A stretch of 64,000 nt of DNA from Kwoniella bestiolae CBS 10118 (GCF_000512585.2 NC_089243.1:620001-684000); one strand, 5' to 3'. Numbered from the stretch's first letter, positions 1-12,103 are shown. The notes: generated by a model from the letters alone, not told the origin. Translations and numbers: made by a program.

Positions 1-1396
1 GCGATTCGGGCGTAAGGTAGATACCGCACATGAGAATGAAAGCGGGGATGAATGCCGAACCGAGTTGTAATCGCCAGGCGATTCTTCCGGTGTCTTTGAC
101 GATACAGTTCGCAGCGAAACCAAGGAAGATACCCGCTACGACCCAAAGTTGCCAGAACATCTGTACATGCTCTGTGAGCTCTCAAGTCTTCATGCTGAAG
201 AAGAATGGAGAAAAAATCGAAGAAAACCGAGGAAATCTTCGATTTACAACGGAAGTTGACTTACGGTGAGAGCTCCTCTGACTCTTGCGGGGGCTAACTC
301 AGCTGAGAAAATAGGGACTGTCGCATTCTTGGCTCCAATACCAATACTGTTATGTGTGCATGTCAGCACAAGACACAAAAGTGACAAGGACGAGAGGGGG
401 AGATGGACGGGAAGGCGGGGAGGAAATCCGGGTTTGTGTGGGGAGCCAAGGGGTGTGGAGGGCTGAGGACCACATCGCAACTCACCCCATGACGAAACGG
501 ATAGCAAACAAGGCCTGCCATGACTTGGCGAAACCAGAAGCAATAGGAGTAGCGGTGAGACAAGCAGCAGTGAGGAAGATTTCACCTCGTCGACCAAGAT
601 AGTGATTTAGAGGATCGGTGATGAACGCGCCACTATCGAAGTAACGGAATCAAATTCGCCACATGGTACATGAGTTAGCATCAAGATCGAGATCATCTGA
701 AGTAGATTGATCAACTCACATGAGACCAGCAGTCAAGAAGATGATAGAGTTGACAAGACCGACTTTCCACTCGTTCGCACCCGTCCCCGAGATACCAAAC
801 TCCTGGGGGAAAGAGAGGTTCGCACCGTTCGAACCGGTTTGATCCCAACCTGTGATCACGCCAAGGGTCAGCTAAATGGAAAGATCGGGAGACGTAGAGG
901 AGAAACATACCCTGAGTAGCGGCACCGATAGCACATAAACCAACAGAGAACCACAGCATCTTTGGACCGTGCCATTTGTGATCCCTCTCATAGAGTAGAG
1001 CGGCGGTTTCCTCGGAAGTGAGTCCAGGGACATTCTGGAAGTGATGATGGTCTCTGGCGACTAGCGCAGCTCTACCGAAGAGATCTGCGTACTCGCCAAG
1101 ATTATGGTTGTTGGCGAATGCTTGGGCATCAGCTACTACTTGTTCGGGACTATCCCTCTACGAGAACCAAGAAATACCAAGAATCAGCTTCTCAATTCTT
1201 GGCGAGAAAATCATGATGATAAATCCCCTATCAATCGAGAGTCTGGGCAGGATAAAGGAGTCCAAGCAGGGTTACTCACTTTAAGGGGATTATGAATGAC
1301 ATGAACAGCTTGAGGGGTAGACTCAGGCTCATCGTTCACATAATCATTTCTATTCTCTAAATGAGCATCTTCAGTTTTGACGTTCTTTTCCGCCAT
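1..1396 (-). CDS. MFS sugar transporter, SP family, 5' part only (cut by window edge)
   Basis: The ATG lies at 1394-1396 and the gene runs off the window at base 1 after a segment reading CGIYLTPESP, so only the N-terminal half is present. Exon 1 ends at an AAA|GTGAGT donor near 1280, and the next exon opens with RDSPEQVVADAQ. A long cytosolic N-terminus precedes the first membrane helix (MLWFSVGLCAIGAATQG) and the signature WDQTGSNGANLSFPQEFGI. A later exon carries IGIGAKNATVPIFSAELAPA then RVRGAL, the loop typical of fungal sugar porters in the myo-inositol/hexose branch. Known for the family: proton-coupled or facilitative uptake of sugars or polyols at the plasma membrane. The substrate cannot be read from this fragment. 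At least five introns interrupt the visible part. The upstream region is rich in GGGG/CCCC runs. Confidence 0.88.
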
Positions 1397-3664
1397 CTTG
1401 TTGTTATATCAATTATCCAATGAAATTACAGTATGGTGTATAGCAGATATAAAAACAAAGGAAGGAATGGGGGGCAACGTATTTTAGTACCGATCCGATG
1501 AGTGGAGCTTTATATATACACCTGAAAGAGGGGGTCTCCTGCTCTGGAGGGGGGAGGCCATCATCTCACTGTAAAGATGTGATGTGATCGGGGTCCAACG
1601 ACAAATAACGAATGACAATTTGGTTCCCCTGTTCTGCCCCGATTTGAAAAGCCTAACCAGGGGTGGGGCATGACATCTCTCAGCGTTTCCCCCTCTTGTT
1701 CCTCCTGGACTGAACCAAGTGGAGGGATAGAGGGGATAACAATATTTTATTTTAGCTTTTTTGAGCCAAGCTAATTTCGTCAGAGGCGCGCTAAAAGGCT
1801 AAAAGGGAGAGTATGTAAGCGAATTGCCAAAAAAGCATCCACATGGTGCATCCATCCAGGAGAAGGGGGAAAGGGGGAGAAGGAGAGAGAGACGAATGGT
1901 CAAATTGGTTTCGGAGTCAGGGTTAGTCCGGTAACGCCAGCCGACATAGCCGGCGGTGAAAGGGTCAAACCGTGGGAAGAGCGTGAGAAGATTTCACGAA
2001 TGTGTCATGTCCATGACTGAGGGGCTGCAACGCGATGTTGAATGCTCGCGCGACCTCCGTCGGCGTTTGCTGACGAATCAACTGATAGGACACAACAGGG
2101 ATCATATCTTCCTGTCTGTTCAGGGGATTATGATCTAGAACGTCTGAGGAACAACAGGATACACTACGAGTAGACTTGTGGTCAAACCAAACAGCTTTGT
2201 GAATTCCTGTGTGATTCCGACCGCTTCCGCAGCTTGCGGAGCTCAGACCCCCAGAGGGCAGAGCACGTATTCGGTGATACCCCAATGAGCACGACCGAGG
2301 CACCATTTCATGATGAAGAGGAACCAAATATTTGTATTTGTATTTGTTTTCATCCCCTATCATGAGTCATTTACAAATAACTATGCCATAAAATCAGGAG
2401 CTAAGCATATCCAGCGGCGCCAGCTAGGTGTCGTTGTTAAACAATCATAAATGCTTCTTCTTTTCTCGCTTAAAAGCTTGAGCTTACGTTTACTTTTCCG
2501 GCCCATTCAGCCGAACATCTCGTATCAAGGGTTGAAGCTGAGCAATACTTGAGTATTGCCTCCGTCATAAGTCATGATCATCGTCATCGCTGTTAAATGG
2601 TCTTATGACCTACGATATTATTGAAATATGAATTGATAAACCCAATTTTCATGCGCAGGTCAGCTGTTCCCGCTTCATTTCCCCGCACCCCGTGGAGCTC
2701 GAATGTGAATGTACATCATCACGGGACGTGCGTAACAACCGTTTGTACTTGTATCGTGTATCGGGAGAGGAGAAGAAGAGGAAAAGGTTTTTGAGCCGGA
2801 GGTGAAATATGATCGAGACCGAAGAGCGATTCGTATGACCGATGACGATCATGATCTACATGGGATTTATTTGATTCATTCTGAGAATGATTGGTCAGCC
2901 AAGCCAAGACATCTCATCCCCGTCCCCATCGAGTTAGATGCTCCACATCCATTGAGTTACCAGATCCTTGTCTGTCCTCGTCAGTTGACCTTTGCTTGTT
3001 CCGGAAACGACACTCCGCATGTCCACGAATAACCAGCAAAGATCGCCGTGTAAGATCCATCGGAAGGGGGGAAAGCACAGGCTCTCAAGTCAAGTGATCG
3101 ACCATCACATGTCTATGCTGCAACCCCATTTCTCCGTGTTTGTGTGTGTGTCATTATGCATATAGCACTTTGATCTTGTGTCAAAGGACAGTCGGTCTAT
3201 CAGCCACATGTGTGTATGGCGTCATCAGCAGACCCCACTATGGCTATTTCGTTGCGATTGAGGAATTGCCGATACTCTTGATGAAGCCATCCTTTGTATC
3301 TTTGAGATCATGTTCGACGGTCCTTTGTTGACATTGTGGCCGGATTGACGTGGCGGGGGAATGCGATAAGGGATAGATTGAGTCGAAACGTCAAATTAGG
3401 AAAGTCCGCCATCAACACGTCATCATGATTCGTAGAAATCTGCTGGAGCAGGACGAGAGGGGGTGAGGAGCGATGTACCGAGGGGAGAGTTAGACGAGGG
3501 AGAGTAGACTGTGAGAGGGAGGATCAGAGTGGAGGGTACATACAGAGCAGCGACCGCGAGGTTCTTCAGACTGAACATGTTCGTTTTTTCATCACCCCAC
3601 CATCTTCATCATCCTGTATAATAAGCTCCCTACTCGCTACACACTATCTCAAAGCCAACATAAC
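1397..3664. other. Intergenic region upstream of the sugar transporter and of the 131-aa gene
   Basis: About 2.3 kb without a gene I can support. Several G-runs lie near 1468-1475, 1530-1560 and 1660-1670; such GGGG elements could bind Mig1/CreA-type repressors, which would fit a sugar transporter, but this is inference. At 2330-2345 the 10-mer ATTTGTATTT occurs twice, overlapping. Open frames here (for example 1965-2363 on the minus strand) have no coding-like composition and no recognisable domain. A TATA-like TATAATAA at 3617-3624 lies about 40 nt before the ATG at 3665. Confidence 0.5.
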
Positions 3665-4060
3665 ATGACAAGCGAGAAACTTCCCACCGAAAGGGGATCG
3701 ACTGACGTTAACGACGCATCCCCAACTTCTACTGGAAGCGATTCCTCCCACAATCATTCTTCCTTATGCAAGAACATCTCCATCGCGAGGGACTATGCGA
3801 GGTATTTTAAAGACCTGAAAGATGCTAATGGCGGAAACTCGGAGCTCGAAAAGGCTAGATCGAACCTGATCACCTCTCTTGAGGATGTCAGTCAAGCTGA
3901 GTCACTTTCAGGTGAATCGACGGTCTGTCCAAGGTGCGCATCCCAATTATCTTTTGGATCTAGTAATCAGGATGCGAGCGATTGGTATAGAGGGAAGCTG
4001 CAGACTGATCTCTGGGATTTGGACAGCGAGGCTGCTCAATTAGGAGTAAGGAGGACTTAA
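3665..4060 (+). CDS. Small hypothetical protein, 131 aa
   Basis: Single-exon frame from ATG 3665 to a TAA at 4058-4060. The start is supported by a TATA-like element (3617-3624) and by the run of codons from the first ATG. The N-terminal 45 residues are polar and serine/threonine rich. A helical stretch follows (SIARDYARYFKDLKDANGG), then a single CPRCAS motif at about residues 88-93 and a charged tail ending in LGVRRT. No signal peptide or membrane segment is visible. I do not recognise a family. The CxxC pair is alone, so a full zinc finger is not shown. The next gene is the ZCCHC9-like gene on the opposite strand, about 150 bp away tail to tail. It could be a genuine lineage-specific protein; alternatively an intron near the 3' end could extend it. 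Confidence 0.5.
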   Translation: MTSEKLPTERGSTDVNDASPTSTGSDSSHNHSSLCKNISIARDYARYFKDLKDANGGNSELEKARSNLITSLEDVSQAESLSGESTVCPRCASQLSFGSSNQDASDWYRGKLQTDLWDLDSEAAQLGVRRT

Positions 4061-4213
4061 GAAAGATCGCCCTTGTAGATTGCCCCTTACCCGCATGCTA
4101 ACTCCATCTTTTGGCTGAGCATTTGGCTATCATCTGATATCAGTCTTGAGCAGGAATGCATATGTGTATAGTACAAAATGGTATAAAGATTCGTACAGCG
4201 AATATCCATGAAT

Positions 4214-5462
4214 CTAGAAAGAAACCACTTTACCCTTCGCTTTCGGTTGCTGGCTTATCACCCTCCTAGCAGTCAAAGGTATCTTCTCCCCCTCCTGTTG
4301 ACCTTCCCTCTGACCTTCAGGCGGACCCTCATATCCCCCTGGTAACCTCTCGCCCAAATCCCCAGTAACCGGATCAACTTCCCTCAACCTCTTCATGGGC
4401 CTCTCACTATTCCTAGCTGGTAAATGCTTCTTCCTCTTCCCCCTCTCGTTATCACCCGCTTTAGCTAGGTTCTCCCTTGACTCAACCATAAAATCATCTT
4501 CGTCCGCCCCTGCTCCCTGACCGACACCCAATACAATCTCACCCCTCTTTCTGGGTACATCTTCACCGGTCTGTTCGGATGCCTGACGCCTGGGATCGTC
4601 CGGACAATCTTTGGCACGGTGTTCGACGGATTTGCACACTTTGCATGAACCCCCGTTGACGTATATCCCCTTGCCGCCGTTTGATGGACAACCTGAGGAT
4701 AGGTGGCCTGTACCTAGGCAGATGTAACATGTTGCGTATGGGGTGGGGTTGGAGGAGTCGATAGGTTCAGGACAATCATGCAGGGAGTGTTCGTTGGAGT
4801 TGCACCTGATATCATCATGGATGTCAGACACGTCTGATCTCTCCAAACGGAATGAAAGAGCACCAGGCATTTTGAGGGAAAGGGAATGATGCTCACCTAT
4901 AACATTTCCCACCGCCCGTTACTTGAGATCCAGCTTTCCCACCCTTTCTCTTCATCCCGCTCTCTCCTGGTTCAGCTCCGGCACCTAAAAGTACGTTCGG
5001 GCAATCCTTGGAGGCATGTCCGACACCTCTACATGCAAAACAAGTGACATTGGCATTCTTCTGCTCATTCCTCCTCTGTTTTCGTTCTTCAGCATGCTTC
5101 GCAGATAATTTGGCTCGTCCTAATCGCACAATCACGATGATCAGCCTAAATCGCCCATAAGTCTATCGTCACCGGGAGAGGGAGGGTCGCTCACTGGAGA
5201 TACCCTCGTCCTTCCCCCAACTACTCTTCTTAGCATCCGGACCCTTCTTCTCTCCTATAGCGACCCTCTTCCCGGTCTCATCCTTCACCCTCTCCCTTCC
5301 TCTTCGCTTCTTCTTCTTCTTCTCTATGCCGCTGGCCTGTCCTTCTCCGTGGGTGGACGGTCCATCTTCACTCGCACCTCCCTCGGTGGATTGCTGGGCT
5401 TCCTCAGCAGCGGATTGGACGAACTTCTTTCGGCCCATACCAATCGATGTGAAACGAGCCAT
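4214..5462 (-). CDS. Zinc-knuckle protein, ZCCHC9-like, four CCHC fingers, 360 aa
   Basis: Three exons: 5462-5195, 5119-4897, 4805-4214 (1,083 nt, exactly 361 codons). The start MARFTSIGMGRKKF is the first ATG after the promoter. Residues 55-90 are lysine/arginine rich, as in nucleolar proteins. Four CCHC knuckles follow: CFACRGVGHASKDC, CYRCNSNEHSLHDC, CYICLGTGHLSSGC and CKVCKSVEHRAKDC. Four tandem knuckles of this spacing match ZCCHC9 and its fungal relatives, which are RNA-binding nuclear/nucleolar proteins. The second knuckle is split by an intron inside its first cysteine pair. The C-terminal 110 residues are charged and low complexity (basic PRKRGE, KKHLPARN). Transcribed divergently from RRF1 across a 339-bp gap. 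Confidence 0.88.
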
Positions 5463-5801
5463 CTTGATGTTGATGTTGAGGTATGATAAGACTTCTATGC
5501 GACTTGGTTGTGAGTCCTTCTTTTCAATAGTGTGATGTGTATATCTCAATGAGAGATACCTGGTGTAGGCGGCAAAAATACGAATGCAAATCCTTGTGAT
5601 CACAACAACATAGCGACTTTCCAACTTTTTCAGCTATCTCATGAATGTCACGTGACATGACAGTGTCTCCGTGCCTGTGCATTCCATCTATGGAATCTTT
5701 CGACTCTATTATGGTGAGAGCAGGTGCATAAGATTCATTCATGTTCATTCATCATTGCCTATATCCAATCAGCCCACGCCCACAGGTCTAGTCTCGTCAA
5801 C
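5463..5801. promoter_or_regulatory. Divergent promoter with CACGTG palindrome
   Basis: A 339-bp gap between the starts of the ZCCHC9-like gene and RRF1. It contains the perfect 10-bp palindrome GTCACGTGAC at 5647-5656, an E-box of the kind bound by bHLH factors such as Cbf1 or SREBP-type proteins. Which protein binds is not shown by the sequence. Confidence 0.4.
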
Positions 5802-6891
5802 ATGCGCCCCACAATCGCTCGCTCCGCCATCCGAGCCATATCTCGATCAACAGCCGGACCTTCCGTCCCAGCTCGAGCCGTACTCGCTTCCACCTCCTTT
5901 CGAACTTTCTCCTCCACTACCCTAGCATTGAAGAAGAACAAAGGTCCCAACGTCAAGTCACCCAAGCAGAAGCTCAAAGTCGTGGAGGATGATGAAGCTG
6001 GTGCGAATGATGATCCTGGGGCTGGCGAGGTGGTAATTGCCGACGTGCTCGAGAAGACTCAGGGGAAAATTGAAAAGGCTGTTCATTGGGCCAAGGCGGT
6101 CATTTTTGAGGGTGTTGAAAGGGGACGAGGGAGAGTTACACCTGGTTCGTCTAATCTCTTGCCCTCTTTGCTCTAGCTCTAATCAATCCCTCTCCCGGTA
6201 AAGTATATGTCGAACATGGTGTGCTGATGTGTTTATGTGTGACAGCCCTTCTTGATTCGGTTAGAGTACAGCTACCGGATGGACCAGGACAGTGTCATCT
6301 GAATGCTGTGGCGTCCATCACGACCAAGGGGAATGCGCTGTTTGTAGAAGTTTGGGATACGGACGTAAGTATCCTCCAATGTAAAGTAATCACATCCTCA
6401 ACGATTGACATATGAGCTGACATGACTGTAGGCCACGAAACACGTTGAATCTGCCATACACGGGGCCAACTTACCAGGTATATCACCTCAGAAGACTGGC
6501 GCGAATACATTGAAGATACCAATCTCCAGGTAAGCCACGACCTCTCAATTCCTGACAAACCCGTGGAAGTGGACGACCTCTTTTCGCTGTTGTTATTCCG
6601 AATTGATCTCAAATGTCATATCGAGATCCAGAGTCCTCGACAATACGGCCTACAGCTGATTCTTTGATCTTCAGACCCACAACAGAACAACGAGCCGAGA
6701 TCCTCCGATCGCTCTCCAACACCGTCGAAGCTGCGAAACAGCAAATACGGATGGCTCGAACGGACGGATTCAAGCATCTCGGAGGAAGGAAATCAAATGG
6801 TACGGACGAGGTGCAGAAATTGGTTGACGACGCTAGTAAAGAGTTGGATGGACAGATGGTCTTGGCTAAGAAGGAGTTCGAGAAGGCATAA
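5802..6891 (+). CDS. RRF1: Mitochondrial ribosome recycling factor, 258 aa
   Basis: Four exons: 5802-6144, 6246-6364, 6432-6529, 6675-6891 (777 nt, 259 codons). The N-terminus (MRPTIARSAIRAISRST) is arginine/serine rich with no acidic residues, a typical mitochondrial presequence. The RRF domain starts at about residue 80 (VLEKTQGKIEKAVHWAKAVI) and ends in the long antiparallel helices (TEQRAEILRSLSNTVEAAKQ, QMVLAKKEFEKA). The family releases mitoribosomes from mRNA after termination. Length and domain order fit fungal mitochondrial RRFs. The start is the ATG in front of the presequence; upstream in-frame codons lie before any likely transcription start. It shares a short promoter with the zinc-knuckle gene. 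Confidence 0.93.
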
Positions 6892-7409
6892 GTAAGAGGG
6901 TTGAAGAAGGATAGATTCGGTAGGTATATGTATATTAACGTTGCATTGCATAGATATTACACACGCCAAATCTTATTGGATATGAGGCATTTGCATTACT
7001 CACCAGTCACCGAACACGATACATACTTGCATGCCTTTTTGGTGGACTGCTGCACAAAGATGACATTTTACCACCGAGAAAGAGGAGTGCATGTCCCTTT
7101 GTGATGGTACCTTTGTGTGCGCCTTGACCATTTTTTGATTGATATGACACACTAACACACCAATCTTGTGGAGCGATATCCTTTGACTGAAAACAACGAT
7201 ATATGATGATGATATGATGTCAACCTTGCGTCATACCAAAGAAGATAACAGAAAGAGAGATACCACTCAGCAAGGTACATAAAGACAATTGATAGAGCTT
7301 GATTTCGGTCAACACTCATACCAGCAACAATTCTGAAAGTTCAACCTACGAAACTATGGTATACGCTACATCAAAGATTTAAATCAAAAGTATCCACACA
7401 ATGCACGGA
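6892..7409. other. 3' flank of RRF1
   Basis: 518 bp of AT-rich sequence downstream of RRF1. No coding region, repeat or RNA gene can be supported. It probably holds the RRF1 3' UTR and the 3' end of the small minus-strand unit that follows. Confidence 0.4.
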
Positions 7410-7755
7410 TCAGCAACTACCACTCGAACCACTCACCACACTTCCCACAGACAGAACCGAATCAGGGGCTTGCAGGGTGTGAGTTCCGTCTCTGCTTTGA
7501 CTTGTACTGTGTCTCAGGATGATCAGCGGGGAATTCCACCGATTGACTTGTACTTGTAATGTATTAGGCAATCAACAATCCACGTACCACCCACTCTGGC
7601 CGAAGTCACGCTGAACAGCAACTGCACCACATGGGTGTCAAGCCAGCTCAGTAAGTCCCTTGACTGCGAGAAGCAGCAATTGGCTAATTCACTCACACAG
7701 CCCGAGTATCGGAACGAGATTGAGACACTTCTTCCACCTTCCTGGTATATCGCAT
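7410..7755 (-). other. Possible small spliced gene, structure unresolved
   Basis: On the minus strand this stretch has intron-like signals and short GC-rich-codon pieces, but I could not settle one frame. A candidate first exon begins at ATG 7755 (MRYTRKVEEVSQSRSDTRA) and ends at a GTGAGT donor near 7696. An acceptor is at 7622-7624, a strong GTACGT donor near 7587, and a last exon could end at a TGA at 7410-7412 or in another frame. At least two combinations stay open. It may instead be the 3' portion of the 93-aa gene at 8029-8406. No family is recognised. Confidence 0.2.
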
Positions 7756-8028
7756 GGACACAGGTCGACTCGAAAAACCCATACTCCTTATAGTACCACA
7801 CACACCACCACTAGGACCGCCTATTAGGAATTATCTCTCCCCGGCACATGCATCGAACACCGAAGAGACGCCGTTGATGCGGGCGGTAAGATAGAAAGTT
7901 GTACATACTGTCCTGTAGCCATACAATTAAGCCGGATTCTGCATGTATCGTTAGATTCTTACTCTTAATTGTTTGCTCTAAAGACCTCCTGATTGTTTCT
8001 CCGACCCGTGTGAGCATGGTCATATCAA

Positions 8029-8406
8029 TCATTTATTGGATTTAGAATCGGACACAGGAGTTCCTTCATGCCCCGCCGTACCTGATCCACCATCAGTCGA
8101 GATTCCCAACCTCCGCCACTCATTCCAGACAGCGTCACAGACAGCGTCTGTCCTACAATCAGGATCACCACAGGTCTCAGTCGCTTGTGGGTGAAATCGA
8201 TCACACTGATTCTCAGTACAGGTGCCGGTCGCACTGGTGTCGCCGGTATCAATCCGGTACAGCTTGGGTCGCTATATTGCAAGCAATATATTGATATCAT
8301 TTGTTTCCATTGCTCAGCCCGATAGAACAGGACACGAACCAGTGAAGTAGAATAGAATGACACTCACCTGGGAGCCTTGAGTGTCATCAGTGTTTTGGCT
8401 TGACAT
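8029..8406 (-). CDS. Small spliced cysteine-containing protein, 93 aa, unknown
   Basis: Two exons: 8406-8368 (MSSQNTDDTQGSQ) and 8271-8029, with a 96-nt intron having a GTGAGT donor and TATAG acceptor; 282 nt, 94 codons. Codon use is strongly coding-like, with C/G/T-rich third positions. The second exon contains five cysteines in about 30 residues (TCTENQC, TCGDPDC, VCDAVWNEW). No signal peptide is visible, so a secreted role is not supported. The family is unknown. A GTACGG donor within GGSG|GTACGG could join further exons downstream, in which case the TGA at 8029-8031 would be intronic and the protein longer. Confidence 0.5.
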
Positions 8407-9312
8407 GTTTTGAAATCTGATTGAATGTATTTCCGCAAGTTACCGAAGACTAGTAAATGGATCTCAGATTTGATTGGACTGGTTTGGAGGCCGTCGAGAC
8501 AAAGAGCACTGTGATTTATATCGGCTGTGCAGAAACGAACAGATATCGCGTTGCAAAGGCACAAGTTTGGGACTGGGATATATATGGATACAGTATATAT
8601 CGCACTAGTAATTCTTCGACAGAGCTTTCTGACGCGGAGTCGGTCGGTTTTATAAATTCAGATTCGGCGGCTCCTGAAAAGTCAGAGGGTTTCCTGCAGA
8701 CAGTCCTAAATGTGTATGATACAAGGACAAGCACTTCTCACTTCGAGGTGGTAATACTTCAAAACTAACAGACAAGGGAAGGTGTTCACCGCAGGGCACC
8801 GCTTTGTGGCTATCTAACCTTTCTTGAAAGGAGCGTCGACGTTCGAGGTCGAGGCGGGACAAGCCAAAGAAGCATTTTTTGTTTTGGCTCAGCTTAGAGT
8901 AGCGGAGAGCGGCGGGACAATGCAACTCGAGATCCAGCGTCGTACGGGTGACCGTCATGACTCGACACCTGAGCGGAGTGTAGGTCGAGAAGCCGAGTAG
9001 GCTTGCTGAAACGATACTCGGTTCTCAGCACCCTTGATCGATAGAGAACGGACCTTATCATGCACGCCGCGCACTCCCAATGGTATCTTCAGGCATTGAT
9101 AGGAGAACACTGATCCCCTGGATGCATATTTGAGATTTGAGTACTTCGGGCCATCCACTGATGCGTCTCCTCGCCTCTCACAATTAGATAGAAGCGTCAG
9201 CTTCCCACAAGCAGGGACTATCCAACGATCTGCCAGGTTAGTAATCGATCGAGAAAGAAGCATCGTTATCGAGAAGGTATACACAAAATCCCATCAAGAT
9301 CCAATCTATACG
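8407..9312. other. Intergenic region, nothing supported
   Basis: About 900 bp between the small cysteine-containing gene and the 3' end of the SLC35C2-like gene. A 103-codon plus-strand frame (8457-8768) and two minus-strand frames are present but show no domain, biased codon use or splice-supported extension. I treat the region as promoter plus 3' flank. Confidence 0.4.
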
Positions 9313-11348
9313 TTATAGTTCCTTATCCCACCAATCCCCCCAGCTATTCTTCCTATCACCCCCACTCTCATTACCCAATCTCTCATTCCGCCTCCTTTGC
9401 ACCTCATCTTCCTCCGCTTCATCCTCATTATCGCTCCACTCATCATCATTAGCATTATTATCCCACCCCTCAAAATCATCTCTCAACCTCTGAGTCCTCT
9501 CCTCCTCCGTTTCCTTGGATTTACCAAGTTGGGCTAACGGCACTTCCGCCGACCCATCATCGTGATGATGCAGGTCGTGCTCGTTCTGCGAAGTAGAGGT
9601 ATATCGGTGTGAGTTCGATCCGATCAACGGGGAAGTATCGTCCTCTGGTATAGGCTTTCCATAGGCGTCTAGCTCGACTGTAGATGACATGGATTTTTGA
9701 TACTTGTGGTATGAATATAGTGCGATACCTGTATGGCCCCTCACACAATTAGCTCCCATGTCGTTGACATGCAAAAGTTATTGATAGTGGAAGCTTGTAA
9801 CTCACCACACACCGTTATCACCACACCGATGATGTTCAGTCCAGTCAGCTGATCACCGAAGACCCAAGCTGATATTGATATTGTCGAGACTTCTTTGAAG
9901 ATACCGGCGATTGAGAGTGGTACGACACCAGCCCGCTGGATGATACTACAATCATGTCATACTCACTGGTCAGCTCTATCCCTATGGCCTAATTCGGGCA
10001 GCATAGCATAGGATCGAACTGAACTCACAAATATTCACTCGCGACCATAGCAAAAGCCAAAGCACCCGGCAGAACAATCACTCCAACAGTTTTAATCGCC
10101 TGAAACCCGACGAAGAAATCGCTCGATAAGATTTCGAACCAACCTTCCACTATCATACTGACCAGAGCCAGCGTCACCGCCATGAGTGGGGCGAGCCAGA
10201 AAATAGTCGCGAACGGGTTACTCAGTCCCATCCCTTTTTTGTGCATTACCAATTCCGTCAAAGCCCATCTCAAACCTCCCAATGCGGATGCTGTGAATAC
10301 CATGACGATTCCTGGGATCGACACCGCGGTGGTATTGAAGACCATACAGAATACACCGAATGATATTAGGGTGATAACACTGATAAGTCGGAGGGAGTAG
10401 GCTTCGAGTTTGAAGGTGAAGGCGAAGAGGAGGACGAAGATGAGGGTGGAGGATTTGCACATTGCTATTTCACGACGGAAATTCAGCTCAGCTGGTGCAA
10501 ATATTGTATGATATCAGGAAGGTCAGATTCGAACTCACTGTACAGACTCAGTGTAATGGTCTTCAGACTAAGATTCGATAATCCTATATCACCTCCCGTA
10601 GCAGCAGCAGTAGGTAAAATCTTAGTTCTATACCTCAACATTCATCAGCTTGCAGCCCATGCACCTGATGCAGAAAGTACCAACTCACACATATTCTTTC
10701 CTGGTCGGTCTCTCCTTGGGTCTGAACCTATCTGCGAACGTCGCTCTTATCAGAGCCGCCAGACCGAACTGTACGACCATATGACAACAGGTCACGAATA
10801 ACGGATAACTGAATCCATAGTAATTCGGCGAGAACATCCATTTGTTGTATAGAGATAGTAGCGTTGCAAATGTATACCTGTACGAGATAACACAAATTTA
10901 TGTTAGAAATCTTCAGCTACGGCAATGCGTATCGAAAGGCAGGGGGTTAGGACGGTACAACTTACCACGACAGAATGAACATCCCAGTTACAACCACGTT
11001 CTTCCACCACAAAGCCTTCTTCATCTCGAGCGTCGCATGTCTATGACTCTCATGCCCAGGCTCAACTCCTATCACCCCCTCATCCTGTATATGGATATTA
11101 TTCTGATCTTGATGTGCATATATCAACCCGTCCTCTTCATCTTCACTCTCCACTTCCTTCTGCTGCTGGCTCTTATCCGATATGAACGATTGATCGCGTT
11201 TGCTTTCGTCATCACCATCATCGTACGTCGGCAGGGTATTCGAGCCGTTTGAGGATGTTGAATGGGATACAAATGGAGATGGATTCGGGGAAGGTGAGAG
11301 TCGATGGGCTTGACGAGAAGGTCCAGCTGAAAGGGCGACGTCGGTCAT
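9313..11348 (-). CDS. SLC35C2/Ymd8-like nucleotide-sugar or triose-phosphate transporter family protein, 550 aa
   Basis: Six exons: 11348-10966, 10877-10689, 10627-10539, 10464-10029, 9945-9806, 9728-9313 (1,653 nt, 551 codons). A 120-residue polar N-terminus is followed by about ten membrane helices of the TPT/DMT fold, beginning NVVVTGMFILSWYTFATLLS. Family markers include NKWMFSPNYYGFSYPLF, LSNLSLKTITLSLYTM, CKSSTLIFVLLFAFTFKLE and ALGGLRWALTELVMHKK. This pattern matches SLC35C2 and yeast Ymd8, Golgi/ER transporters with uncertain substrate. The C-terminus is a 120-residue acidic cytosolic tail (DNNANDDEWSDNEDEAEEDE), longer than usual in the family. A CACGTG lies about 95 bp upstream of the ATG (11442-11447). 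Confidence 0.9.
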
Positions 11349-12103
11349 TGCGAAGACGATTTGAAGACCAGAAGTGACTGGTGTGAGGGGGAGTAGTGAT
11401 TATAGGATTGTCCCTTGGGCTACCATGAGAAGAGGGCTGACCACGTGCTGCGAGATGATGGAAGATAACAGTCGAAAGTAGGAAAAACCAAAATGGAAGA
11501 TGGATGAGAAGGCCAATGGGTGTTATCTATAATCCTTTCTCTAGTCTAGGTTGAATTTACATTTTCAGTCGCGTTGTATGGTTGTATGTTTGTATGGTGC
11601 GGGGCGCCGATGACTGAGTATCAACTTGGCAACACAGTAGGAAGATGACAGATTGGCAACAACAGACATGAACGTGGGTGGAAGCCATAGGTGTACTTTG
11701 GCAGGTATATGCGATGTATGAGATGGAACGATGTGGGCAAGATGCATGAGAGTGAGCATAACCTAGAAAACGCCCGAAGTAGCAGAATACAAAATGTCTA
11801 TAATGTCCATTTGGTTTCTACTGACTTCAGTTATTATAGGATTCCCCTCATGTGATCTACGACGATCCTTACTCCCCTGTGCTATCATAAAGTCACCCGG
11901 TACTCATGCTTATTACCTAAATGCATGTTAGAGGTATGTCTAATGCTAAGATCTCATATCTTGGTATCATATAATACAACTCAATATCCTATTCCTCTAT
12001 CCTCTATCCTATACCCAAAAGCAAAACGTCTATGTATTTACATGACCATCTATCTCTCCACCAAAACGTCCTCCTTTGCTCCACCAACGTTTGAGTGAAG
12101 AGC
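11349..12103. other. Intergenic: promoter of SLC35C2-like gene and 3' flank of the oxidoreductase
   Basis: 755 bp. CACGTG at 11442-11447 is close to the SLC35C2-like start. The remainder is AT-rich with no supported coding sequence. Confidence 0.4.

Noticed and set aside
1965..2363. 132-codon open frame, minus strand
   Set aside because: Low-complexity start from the TATTTG-type repeat, no domain, no splice-supported extension and no coding-like codon use.
8457..8768. 103-codon frame, plus strand, 50 bp from the cysteine-containing gene
   Set aside because: AT-rich codons without bias, no homology recognised, and it occupies the likely promoter of the opposite gene.
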